This document shows, piece after piece, positions 20,358 to 29,126 of a DNA stretch of 29,248 nucleotides. Position 1 is the stretch's first letter. Each line of letters opens with the position of its first letter. A program made the position numbers and the translations under genes. The stretch lies in assembly GCA_023375785.1 (NCBI GenBank), contig SZWC01000031.1, positions 239,002-268,249 of the forward strand. Reading direction: 5' to 3'. Source of the DNA: Penium margaritaceum. Taxonomy: Eukaryota; Streptophyta; Zygnematophyceae; Desmidiales; Peniaceae. The notes below the pieces were generated by a model. That model did no database searches and was not told the origin of the DNA. It saw only the letters and a list, made by a program, of their open reading frames with translations.

Positions 20358-21295
20358 ACAAATGGATGATTTATATTATGCAGTAAGTGTACTTTGATTG
20401 CAAGTGTTGAGTAATTCAAGCACATGTATACAATGCCAAAAATGAGGATGAGGCATATGTCGGGTCAGCGCTCAAGCAGAGCGACGCATGCGAGGTCGAG
20501 TCGTGAGTGAGTGATTTGAGAAGCTCCATTGAGAAGTTGGGAGAGGAAGGTTCAAGAACATCAAGGCATTCTTTACAAAAGTCTAGCGACGTTGAGAAGT
20601 TGACCAAACACTGTAAAAAATCAATATAGTTTGCCAAACTTCTGTTGACCATTCTGGAAGGTGGTTAAGGTTGCACACCGGTACGGAACCGCGGTTCTGA
20701 GGATGGAACCAGAACCGCTGTTCCGGTTCCAGCTCGGAACCGGAACCGCGGTTCCTCATGGAACCGCGGTTCCAGTTACGGTTCTACAGAAGTTCCTCTC
20801 GTACGCAAGGAACACAAAGCATAATCGGCTACCACTATCATGTTTTTTGTCCAAAAATACAAGGATAAATACCTTCAACACTCCTCAATTGTTCGTGGGT
20901 AATTGACTCGAGTACTCACATGGCCTCAAAAGGTGCCACATAAGAGAAAATAGCCTAAAACCTCCCCCCTCCCCACACATTATCTCCTCCATATACCTGT
21001 GCTCAGGAACCGCGGTTCCTGGACGGTTCCAGAATCTTTGAACTGGAACCGCGGTTCCAATTCTGGAACCGGAACTGCGGTTCCAGAACCGCGGTTCTTG
21101 GAACCTGTGTGCACCCTTAAAGGTGGTCAAAGTTGCCAGAAACGTCTGAAACGGAACACTGGAGGTCTGGGTAGCTGGCCAAAATTCCCTCCACCGGACA
21201 GGGTCAAAACAGTGAAGTCGACGCACGGTGGGCCATGGATGTAAAGACAATTACCCACTTGCGTAGTTTAGGGATTTGTATATGTTACGGATGCA
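20358..21295 (-). repeat. 3' LTR of element C, interrupted by a 448-bp insertion
   Basis: On the minus strand it begins TGCATCC directly after the polypurine tract and runs to about CCATTTGT at 20358, where element B was inserted. Without the insertion at 20669-21116 it is about 490 bp. It matches the LTR at 11653-12130 on both sides of the insertion, which identifies the insertion exactly. Confidence 0.8.
20669..21116. mobile_element. Palindrome-rich small DNA element with TTAA target duplication
   Basis: This 448-bp element is flanked by TTAA (20665-20668 and 21117-21120). The ends are inverted: GGTTGCACACCGG on the left and CCTGTGTGCACCC on the right. The homologous LTR at 11653-12130 lacks it, so the empty site is visible. 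The 12-base palindrome GAACCGCGGTTC occurs exactly at 20686, 20743, 20761, 21007, 21046 and 21086. Near copies are at 20712 and 21072, so all lie within about 110 bases of an end. The middle is AT-rich and non-coding. A TTAA duplication is typical of piggyBac-type elements, an inference only. Confidence 0.8.
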
Positions 21296-21309
21296 CCCCC
21301 CCCCCCCCT
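21296..21309 (-). other. Polypurine tract of element C
   Basis: On the minus strand an A followed by thirteen G lies between the pol stop codon (21310-21312) and the LTR start, as in a plus-strand primer. Confidence 0.8.
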
Positions 21310-21902
21310 TTAGCTGTGACGTTGCTGGGCGCTAGCATACTGAGGGTGGTGGCGGGGAAAGTAGACTCTGATCAGATGATCAATGTCTAGAAGGTTTTCA
21401 TAGGGCTCCCAGCTGTTGTGCACAATGTCGTAGCTGTACCACTTGAGAAGGTACTCTGTCCTTTTTCTGCGACGTTGATGTCCAAGGATATCTTTGATCA
21501 CGTACTCCGTATCCCCGTCCACTTGTATAGGAGGTGGAGGTGCAACGTTTCTGCTGGGGAAGTTTGTACTGGGATCCCAGTAGTGCTTAAGTTTGCTGAT
21601 GCGGAAGCCAAGGTGGATGTCATACTGTTGGGTAGGCAAAATCAAGAGACTACTAAGGTTTTCATTTTTTTTTATGTGAAACAGTTCCAACCACTAGGGT
21701 TTGAGCTTTGCTAATTCCTATCCTTGGAGTTTGATGTTTGCAGAATTGAGGAGGACACAATTGCAAGTGTTGAACACGTCATTGCTGCTATGTCGGTCGG
21801 CTGCCTGCTTCAAAGCTGCTTGAGTCTTTGCAAGGGTCTTTCGTGTTTCCTCCCAGATGCTGGTGACGTCCCTTTGGTGAATGGTGACCGTGGGGATGTT
21901 AC
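21310..21902 (-). pseudogene. pol: Integrase C-terminus and chromodomain of element C
   Basis: The minus-strand frame 21690-21310 carries HLGFRISKLKHYWDP, the usual integrase C-terminal block. The chromodomain follows at about 21510-21355 (EYVIKDILGHQRRRKRTEYL then LKWYSYDIVHNSWEPYENL). Upstream, up to the insertion border at 21902, frame-broken pieces such as VTSIWEETRKTL and ALKQAADRH correspond to the integrase segment behind the catalytic core. The gene ends with TAA directly beside the polypurine tract. Element D separates it from the rest of pol. Confidence 0.87.
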
Positions 21903-22627
21903 TGTTGACATGGTGTGGCCCTTGCCATGAGTGCCGTTGATCGTACTCCCTGGTTCGATTACTGAGGAGTAGTCGAACATCTAATCCTGTTGCAGATTTG
22001 GATTCATTGGAATTTTACATGCAGGATCAAGCTTTGAATTGCTCGATTTGAGTGAGTATCCAGAAAGTTAGCCTAGCCCGGAATTCGGGTGTTTGGGGGA
22101 TGGAATCTGGTACCCGCCATGGGTGGCGCGATAATCCACCACCAGTGATCCGAGTTCGCCTCCAACGACCCCCAAATGTACCAGAAACATAAAGGAAGCA
22201 ACCAGAAGACTCTCTTTGACCAGGGTGAACTTCTCCTTGACTTCCGGGTGAGGAAAGGTGCTCCGACGAGTCATCGTTGAAGCGCCTCCCGTTGCCTAGC
22301 GAGCAAGGCAAGGTGGGCGGCTCCACCAAGGGTTACTTTGACGGCCGTAACAGGGGCTCTACTGCTCCGTTTTGGGCGTGCTTAGATGCGTTGGAAAGTT
22401 TAGATCACAGGCTATAAGTGTTTTATGTAATCTCATTGTGCTAAGAAACAAAAACGTGTTTCGATTCAGTTCTACTGAATGCAACGTGTTCTGCCCACAG
22501 ACATCCGTGATCCTTGTGCTCCACACTCTTCACCAAAGGTGTCCATTGGCTTCCCCAAACCTTGGTAGCGTGAACCAGTAAGAGCTAGGCATCCTTGAGG
22601 GTGCCTTCACACCCACTAGTGCCAACA
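21903..22627 (+). repeat. 5' LTR of element D
   Basis: It starts TGTTGACATGG, ends GTGCCAACA and is 725 bp, matching 25993-26717 with scattered substitutions. The shared AACAAAAACGTXTTTCGA-like and CACACTCTTCACC blocks are well kept. Confidence 0.93.
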
Positions 22628-22628
22628 A

Positions 22629-22645
22629 AGGGTTATGGACCCACG
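22629..22645 (+). other. Primer-binding site matching the initiator tRNA-Met anticodon arm
   Basis: AGGGTTATGGACCCACG follows the LTR by one base. Its complement agrees with the anticodon stem-loop of plant initiator tRNA-Met (GTGGGCCCATAACCC, sequence recalled) at 14 of 15 positions, including the CAT anticodon. No site for a tRNA 3' end is seen. Priming from a cleaved half-tRNA is known for Drosophila copia. Confidence 0.7.
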
Positions 22646-22690
22646 TGCCAAGAAGGACCCTAGATTTCTTTCACGCTACCGCCGCGCGCC

Positions 22691-24385
22691 ATGGCAACCG
22701 CGACCGAGCAAGAGAGCAGCTGTGACGTCGCTCCCAAGTTTGATGGGAGGGACTCCCCCTTGTGGAGGTGGACCATTGAGGTTCACCTTGATGAAAAGGG
22801 ATTTCTTGAGCTGGTTAGAGGCGAAGATAGAGCTCCTGCGGCGTCCGCGTCGGCCGAGGAGGTGGAGGCGTTTGAGAAGCGGAACAACGAGGCGCTTGCT
22901 CTGATCGCAATGGCGTTGTGCCCGGCACAACGTGCACAAATCCAAGGATGCATAGAGGCTGCACAGGCTTGGGAACGGCTCTGCAATGCACACAACCCGT
23001 CGTGTCTTCAGCAACGTCTCCTCCTCATCAAACCACTTTTCACCCTCCAAGCCGATGAGGAGACCAGCCCCTCGGAGTTCGCACGAGAGGTCGAGACGAT
23101 GGTGTCCCGCTGTCATCAGGCGGGATAGGCCATCGACTCCCACTTGCAAGTAGCGGTGCTTCTCCTGGCCCTTCCTAACAGTCGGGCCTCTACAATCACC
23201 AGAAATGGTGATATATGGGACAAAATGCTGACGTTCGAAGAGGCGGAAAAAGTGGTGTGCGATCGGTGGAACAAAACCACCGTGGTGGAGCAAGGGACAA
23301 CGTCTGTAGCATCAGCCCTGATTGTCTGCTCTCAAGGAGGAGAGGGAGATAAAGGGGAAGAAGGGACGCATCCACGCCGCACCATGAAGGGGGAGTGCCA
23401 TCAGTGTAGCCAGGAGGGTCACTGGAGAAGGGACTGCACAAGGGGAGCTGCGGATCTGGCCACGGAGGTGGCACAAGGGCAATAGACCAACGTGGCGGTA
23501 GCCGACTACGTACGCTCCACCAGGGGAGCTGAGATGGCAGAACTTGAGGCGGGCGAGCGGTTGGCGTGTTTGGAGCAAGGAGGCTCTAACAGGCCCCAAA
23601 AGGGGGCTTGCTACAAGTGTGGCCAGCGGGGCCACTGGAAGGCAACGTGCACGGCGGAAGCCGTGGGCTCCGACAAGAGTGTCGGGAGGAGACGGCATCC
23701 CAAAGCAGTCAACGACACGCCATGGAGCAGTGATCAGCTCCACGTTGTAGGAGTGGATGTGGTCAAGGACCACGAGGTATGTCGTGGACATGCAACCTCC
23801 ACAACCTCCAAGAGGGAGTAGAAGGCGCAGCAACAAACGGGGGCTGCCGCCATACATCACAAAGGAGGCGACGTGCTCCGAGGAGGCAAAAAACGGGTGG
23901 AGGAGTTGGTCGGGAAGAAGGGCGCTGCGGCAAGGAGGCTCGAAGCGCCCTACCTGGCGACGAAGGTGCTGTCCGTGAATCGCATCATTGAGGAGGGACT
24001 CGAAGTGACCTTCACGAGGAAGGGCTGCCTCCTAAAAGAGGAAGGAAGTGGGCGTGTCGTGACACGTGGCACACACAAACGCTGTGTGTACCGGATACGT
24101 GGCGAAGTCCTCACGAGGAGCAACCGTAACTTCGACGTGGACAGCCGTTGGAGCAAGGAAGCGGTTGTAGCTGCGTCCAAGAGGGGGCAACCTGAGGGTG
24201 AAGTGGGTGGTTTGGAGGGTACCATCCGGGCTGGGTCGGGAGATCTGGACCAGAAGGCACCCCATGCAATGGGACGCCGGGTGATGGGTGCACAGCCTCC
24301 AAGGGTGGCAAGAGAAGTGGTCCAGGTGGCAGACCAGCCAGGGGAGAGCATCAACGGCAAGCGGCTTGGCTCTCCTACCGGGTAA
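22691..24385 (+). pseudogene. gag: gag and protease/pre-integrase remnant of element D
   Basis: It starts at ATG 22691 (context GCCATGG). One frame runs to TAA 24383, broken only by TAG at 23126, 23483 and 23819. The N-terminal part fits copia-type gag (UBN2/DUF4219-like): KFDGRDSPLWRWTIEVHL, then AQAWERLCNAHNPS, then LFTLQADEETSPSEFAREVE. Two CX2CX4HX4C zinc knuckles follow, CHQCSQEGHWRRDC (23396-23437) and CYKCGQRGHWKATC (23609-23650), both complete. Near 23960 KVLSVNRIIEEGLEVTFTRK and RCVYRIRGE match the end of the copia protease and the pre-integrase start. The DSG protease active site is not found. Confidence 0.8.
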
Positions 24386-25717
24386 AAGGGGCCCAGTGCT
24401 GCTAGAATGGTGAACCGAAGCCGCAAGGCAGGCCAAACAGGCGCTGCCGAGTTCCATGCGGGAGCGGTGGTGGCTGCACGGAGGACCATGCAGCAAGACG
24501 AGGACGGCAAGGAGGCACGTCCTCAAGGGGAGCATGAGGGGCTCCACACCTCGGCGGAAGGGGAGAAGCTATGGCAGTGATGTGAGGGCCAAAATAGGGC
24601 TGCTCAAGTGCTGGCACAGGTTGCGGACCAGTCGTGTGTGCAGGGCTCCGCCTCAGGGACTGAGGAGAAGGAGAGCGGCGGTAAAGGGCCGCACTCTCAA
24701 CTGGAGAAAAACGCGCTCCAGGATGCAGAGGTGGTGGACGGGGGCCACAAGGCTGGCACAAAAGGTACCGCCAAGTCTTTAGAGGAGGCGTTGATGGCGG
24801 CTCGGAGGACCACGCAGCAGATTGAGGAAGCCATGAGGGCAGGTCCTCAAAGCGAGCCAAGGCGGCTCGGTGCAGCAGCGGACCGAGACCTAGAGCACAG
24901 CGCGGCGCAAGGCCGGACAGTGGGTGCACCGCAACAAAAGTGGGCGGAGGTGGTCCGGAGGGCTGTACAACAAGGGGAGAGCGGCAGCAAGTGGCTAAGC
25001 TCTCTATCGGAGCAAAACGTGCTCCGAGCTTCAGAGCGAAGGACCAGGCCAAGGCATTGGTGGCTCCAAGTCCTCAAGGAGGAGGGAAAGCACTCAAGGA
25101 GTATGGAACGGAGGATGCGGCGAGCAGGCCGGCATCTCCCGCATCCGCAAATGAGGCGGATGAATCATGCAATACGCACACGTTGGGAGAGGGGAGTGAG
25201 ATCTTTGGCTCTCGAACTTCTCCCAAAAAGAGGGAGACTGTGCATGAGGAGTGCGGCGAGGGAGCCGAGACCAAAAGGACCGGCACCAGAAGTCCTCTCC
25301 AAGGGGGAGAGGCATGCACGTCTGGGACATGCGGCAAGACAGCGGCAGCAGCGCAGGCGGTGGCTCAAGGAGCAGTCGCAGCTGCAGCACCATGGATCCC
25401 GCGAGGCTGGTTCCAACAAAGGGCAAGCCAGTGCTGGTAGTGCAGGCGGCATCAACTTGGTCAAGACGGCACGCGCAGAGGCGGTGGCATCAAGGGCCAA
25501 GATCAACACCAAGGAAGCACTATAGCAAGGTGAGGGAGGTGTGCAGCATGTCGGGCCAAGCTCGCAAGGTGTCGATGGTGCTGAAAATACAATGGCACCC
25601 AAGGCACACTTGGAGGCGCTAGATGACTCAAAAGAGGGTCCGAGGTTTCTGAAGGCGGGGGAGGACGCCGCAAGGATTGCAGGTCTCCCGTGTGAGGGGG
25701 AGCAGTTTAGCAAGTAG
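24386..25717 (+). pseudogene. Unfamiliar repeat-built coding-like extension of element D
   Basis: It lies where integrase and RT should be, and no such motif appears in any frame. The gag frame continues through it past TAA 24383, TGA 24578 and TAG 25523 to TAG 25715, with an apparent excursion into another frame at about 25030-25400. The protein is rich in Ala, Gly, Glu, Lys, Arg and Gln. It repeats with a spacing near 300-340 bp: EVVQVADQPGES (about 24313), QVLAQVADQSCVQG (24602), EVVRRAVQQGES (24946); also AARRTMQQDEDG and AARRTTQQIEEA. I do not recognise the domain. It could be a captured or expanded gag-tail segment, or just a decayed spacer. Confidence 0.5.
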
Positions 25718-25978
25718 ACGAGTGCTCCCAGGTCATCTCGGAGAGGCGACCGACTGCCGCGGCAAGCAGCAACACCAACATAGCAAGGGTCACAAAGCAG
25801 GCCATGAGGGTGCTGCAAAGTCCCGCATGGGGACACACATGACGACAGTGGGGAACGAGGCATCAACCGCTTTGTGTTGTGATTGGTGCAGGGCAGCTGA
25901 GGAGAGATGCTCACAATAGCAACATGGCCAAGCAGCAGAGCATGGCTGATGTTCAAGGATAGGACATAAAGGCTGCGA

Positions 25979-25992
25979 TGCAAGGGGGAGAA
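25979..25992 (+). other. Polypurine tract of element D
   Basis: TGCAAGGGGGAGAA ends exactly at the 3' LTR start, the standard copia form. The 260 bases upstream, behind the last stop, show nothing recognised. Confidence 0.85.
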
Positions 25993-26717
25993 TGTTGACA
26001 TGGTGTGCCCCTTGCCATGAGTGCCGTTGATCGTACTCCATGGTTCGACCACTGAGGAGTGGTCAGACATCTAATCATGTTAGTGATTTAGATTCCTTGG
26101 AATTTTCCATGCAGGATAAAGCTTTGAATCGCTCGATTTGAGTGAGTATTCAGAAAGTTAGCTTAGCCCGAAATTCGGGTGTTGGGGGGATGGCATCTGG
26201 TACCCGCCACGGGTGGCGAGATAATCCACCACCAGTGATCCGAGTTCATCTCCAACGACCCCCAAATGTACCGGGAACATAAAGGAAGCAACCAGAAGAC
26301 TCTCCTTGACCAGGGTGAACTTCTCCTTGACTTATGGACGAGGAAAGGCGCTCCGACGAGTCATCGTCGAAACGCCTCACGTTGCCTAGCGAGCAAGGCA
26401 AGGTGGGCGGCTCCACCAAAGGTTACTTCGACGGCCGTAGCAGGGGCTCTACTGCTCCGTTTTGGGCGTGCTTGGATGCGCTGGAAAGCTTAGATCACAG
26501 GCTATAAGGATGTGATGTAATCGCACTGTGGAAAGTAACAAAAACGTCTTTCGACTCAGTTCTACTGAATGCGACGTGTTCTGCCCACACACATCCGTGA
26601 TCCTTGTGCTCCACACTCTTCACCGAAGGTGTCCATTGGCTGCCCCAAACCCTGGTAGCGTGAGCCAGGAAGAGCTAGGCATCCTTGAGGGTGTTTCCAC
26701 ACCCACTAGTGCCAACA
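25993..26717 (+). repeat. 3' LTR of element D
   Basis: 725 bp, starting TGTTGACATGG and ending GTGCCAACA, followed by the right target duplication GTTAC. Confidence 0.93.
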
Positions 26718-26722
26718 GTTAC

Positions 26723-27590
26723 TTCGAATTTTTAGGACAGCTGATGTGGAGGGAAGTTTGCTGTTCACCACTTTGAAGGTCATTTTACCAATTGCGATGG
26801 AAGTGGCAGAGCTGTATGGGAGTCCGGTGGTCGATAACGTTGCTGCTTAATCGGTGCAGTAAGGCTCACATAAATTGCTGCTGAGTTTTTTGAGCATTTG
26901 ATTGGTTGGTTGGATTTGCCCATTGGTTTGGGGATGGAACACCTTTCATAGCTGGATCCAACTGCCGTAAAGCGTCATAAGTTCGTGCCAAAAACGACTA
27001 ATGAAACGACCGTCTTGGTTGCTGATGATGGTACGTGGCATGCCGTGTAGGTGTATGATCTGGTTAAAGAACAACTACATTGTTCCCTCTGCGGTGACGG
27101 TGCTCGTCATTGGAATGAAGTGTGAAACTTTAGAAAATCTTTCCACCACGACGAGGATGGCATCATAACCCTTGGGAGTGGCGAGCAGTCCTGTCTCAAA
27201 ATCCATGTTGATGTTGGTTCATGGTTATGTTTGAACGCATAGGGGTTGAAGAAGAGAAGGTGCTAGGATTTCTTTTGCCTCTGTCAAGCATCGTATGAGT
27301 TACCGAAGGCCATCACGTCAGTCTGCAACGTTTTCCATGGGTAGAGTTTTTTCCAGTTTCTTGAGCGTTTTTCCTTTACCAAAGTGTCCACCTAGACCGG
27401 TGTCGTAGAATTCCTCCAACAACATTCTTTGTAGTTCCTTGTTCAGAGGAACTCTAACCTGGAAAGTGACTCGTTGTTTCCAGTAGGGGTCGTCAAAACA
27501 GAACTTGGTTATGTTGTATCCGTCAAACTCCTCGTAACCCTTCACGAATAGCCTCGCAAGGTACGGGTCTTGTTGGACAAGCATCAAGCT
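26723..27590 (-). pseudogene. pol: pol, integrase zinc domain and core of element C (broken)
   Basis: On the minus strand 27587-27318 carries the integrase N-terminal domain: QRVTFQVRVPLNKELQRMLL, then YDTGLGGHFGKGKTLKKLEK. The first His of HHCC is Tyr. The core follows in broken frames: INMDFETGLLATPKGYDAIL-VVVERFSKVSHFIP keeps the first Asp. IISNQDGRFISRFW has Asn for the second Asp (27018-27020). HPQTNGQIQPTNQ has lost the catalytic Glu. The segment stops at the GTTAC border where element D was inserted and resumes beyond it at 21897. Confidence 0.87.
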
Positions 27591-27659
27591 GGTCTCAGCA
27601 ATGAAATCTGGAAATCGACTTAGATCGTCCGCCGGATTAGTCTTTCCAGGCCACTACTC

Positions 27660-28060
27660 GATGTTGTAGTCAAAATCGGTCTTAAGGACCACCATCCATT
27701 GAGTTTATCGACGGCTTAGATTTGGCCGAGTCTTGATATAGTTCAGGGAGTGACGGTCGGTGCGAACGATGCATCCTTGGCATTTGAAGTAGAACCACCA
27801 TGTCTTGATGTATTTCAGAGCATGATGGTCGGTGCAGACGGCTGCGAGTGCACCGTGTAGTTGAGTTCTGGCCTGCGTAGCTTTAGCGACATGTACGCAA
27901 CCGGTTGTTCTCCACCGCCATTGTCTTGGAGAAGAATGGCTCTAATGGCTCGATCAGACACATCGGTGGCTATGATGTAGTCCACTGTTAGATCCGCTAA
28001 TTGTAAGGCTTGCGTAGAGGTCACATCGTTTCTCAAAGAGTTGAACTCTTCTTGTTCATT
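27660..28060 (-). pseudogene. pol: pol, RNase H of element C (broken)
   Basis: TDVSDRAIRAILLQDNGGGE, QPVAYMSLKLRRPELNYTVH and VRTDRHSLNYIKTRPNL on the minus strand are Ty3-type RNase H motifs. A segment resembling the TDHHALKYIKT block appears twice (27731-27770 and 27804-27842). The first copy lies where the family has ELLA..HALKTW, so a short internal duplication or template jump is likely. Stops follow. Confidence 0.8.
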
Positions 28061-28204
28061 GTCCTCCCAATTCCACTCGGTGGGTTTTTGGGTGAGATCA
28101 AAGAGAGGAACTCACGATCACGTGTAGTAGTCCTTTATGAATCAATGGTAGTAGTTGCAAAAGCCTAAAAATACTTGGACGTCCTGAGTATTTGTGGGTG
28201 TCGG

Positions 28205-28960
28205 CTAATCAGCGACTGCCTCCACCTTTTTTGGGTCCATGGTGATCCGTTTGCCGTCGATGATGTGGCCTAAAAAAACAATCAATTGGTGACCAAAGCT
28301 GCATTTCAAGAGTTTTCCACAAATGCTCTCTCTTTGTAGAATCTTGAGAACCTTTTGGAGATGTCCATTGTGCTCCTTTGGGGTGTGGTTGTACACCAGG
28401 GTGTCGTCCAGATGTACGACGACGGAATCGTCGAGGTACCGGCGAAACATGATGTTCTTCGCTCCCATAAAAATTGCAAGGGTATTTGTGAATCCAAGCG
28501 GCATGACCCTGAACTGGAAGTGCACGCAACTGGTTTAATATGCCATCTTCTTGACTCATCAGATACACGGATCTGATGATAGCCCATGTATAAGGCAATT
28601 ATGCCAACCAAATTTGGGCTCCTCGGAGTTGATCGAAAAGTTCATCTGTTGGCCGGAGGGGATAGCGGGTTTTTATGGTAATATTTTTGTAAGCTCTGTA
28701 ATCCACACATATCCATATCTCTCTGGTTCTTTTTTTAATGAAAAGTACAGTGCCACACAGGGTGATGTGAGGGTTCTGATGAACTCTTGACAGAGCATCT
28801 CATCCAGCTGCTTCTTGCATTTGGTCAGGTTTTCATCGCTCATCCAATAGGGCCCCTCCACCATTGATTTTCCACCCGGTGTTAGGTCTATTTGATGGGC
28901 GATGTGTCAATTCCCTTCTATATGGTTTCCTTGTGGTGGTGAGTGCAAAGGGCACGGTAG
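28205..28960 (-). pseudogene. pol: pol, reverse transcriptase of element C (broken)
   Basis: On the minus strand HQIDLTPGGKSMVEGPYWMS starts the RT domain, then LCQEFIRTLTSPCVALYFSL. After a frame break come MGYHQIRVSDE, MHFQFRVMPLGFTNTLAIFM and VVHLDDTLVYN, with the catalytic Asp pair at 28403-28408. Next are KCSFGHQLIVFLGHIIDGK and DPKKVEAVAD. The YxDD motif reads HLDD. It is the N-terminal end of the pol visible in the window. Confidence 0.9.
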
Positions 28961-29072
28961 ACCTGGAATTGGAGGTGACGCATTGTGAGCGGACAACATC
29001 CTACTGTATTACCTAGTTGCCCCGGGATTCATACCCTTGTGTGCTTTCTTCCATCCTTGTAGTATAGCCTTT

Positions 29073-29126
<54 letters not shown>

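Larger units (their letters stand above)
21903..26717 (+). mobile_element. Element D: non-autonomous copia-type LTR retrotransposon carrying gag but no pol enzymes
   Basis: A 4815-bp element with two LTRs of exactly 725 bp (21903-22627, 25993-26717) and a perfect target duplication GTTAC (21898-21902, 26718-26722). It is inserted in element C's integrase in opposite orientation. It has a half-tRNA-type PBS, a polypurine tract AAGGGGGAGAA and a long coding-like region. Gag, two zinc knuckles and a protease/pre-integrase remnant are recognisable, but no integrase core, RT or RNase H motif is. Elements of this plan are described as TR-GAG-type non-autonomous retrotransposons. The extra 1.3 kb behind gag is unfamiliar. 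Confidence 0.88.

Noticed and set aside
23126..23821. Alternative genetic code with TAG read as an amino acid
   Set aside because: Other elements in the window contain all three stops in decayed frames, and TAG here is easily explained by mutation of CAG or TGG.
24402..26070. Long minus-strand open frames (216 and 301 codons)
   Set aside because: They lie antisense to the element D extension, have Pro/Ser/Leu-rich composition and no domain, and the plus-strand frame connects to gag.
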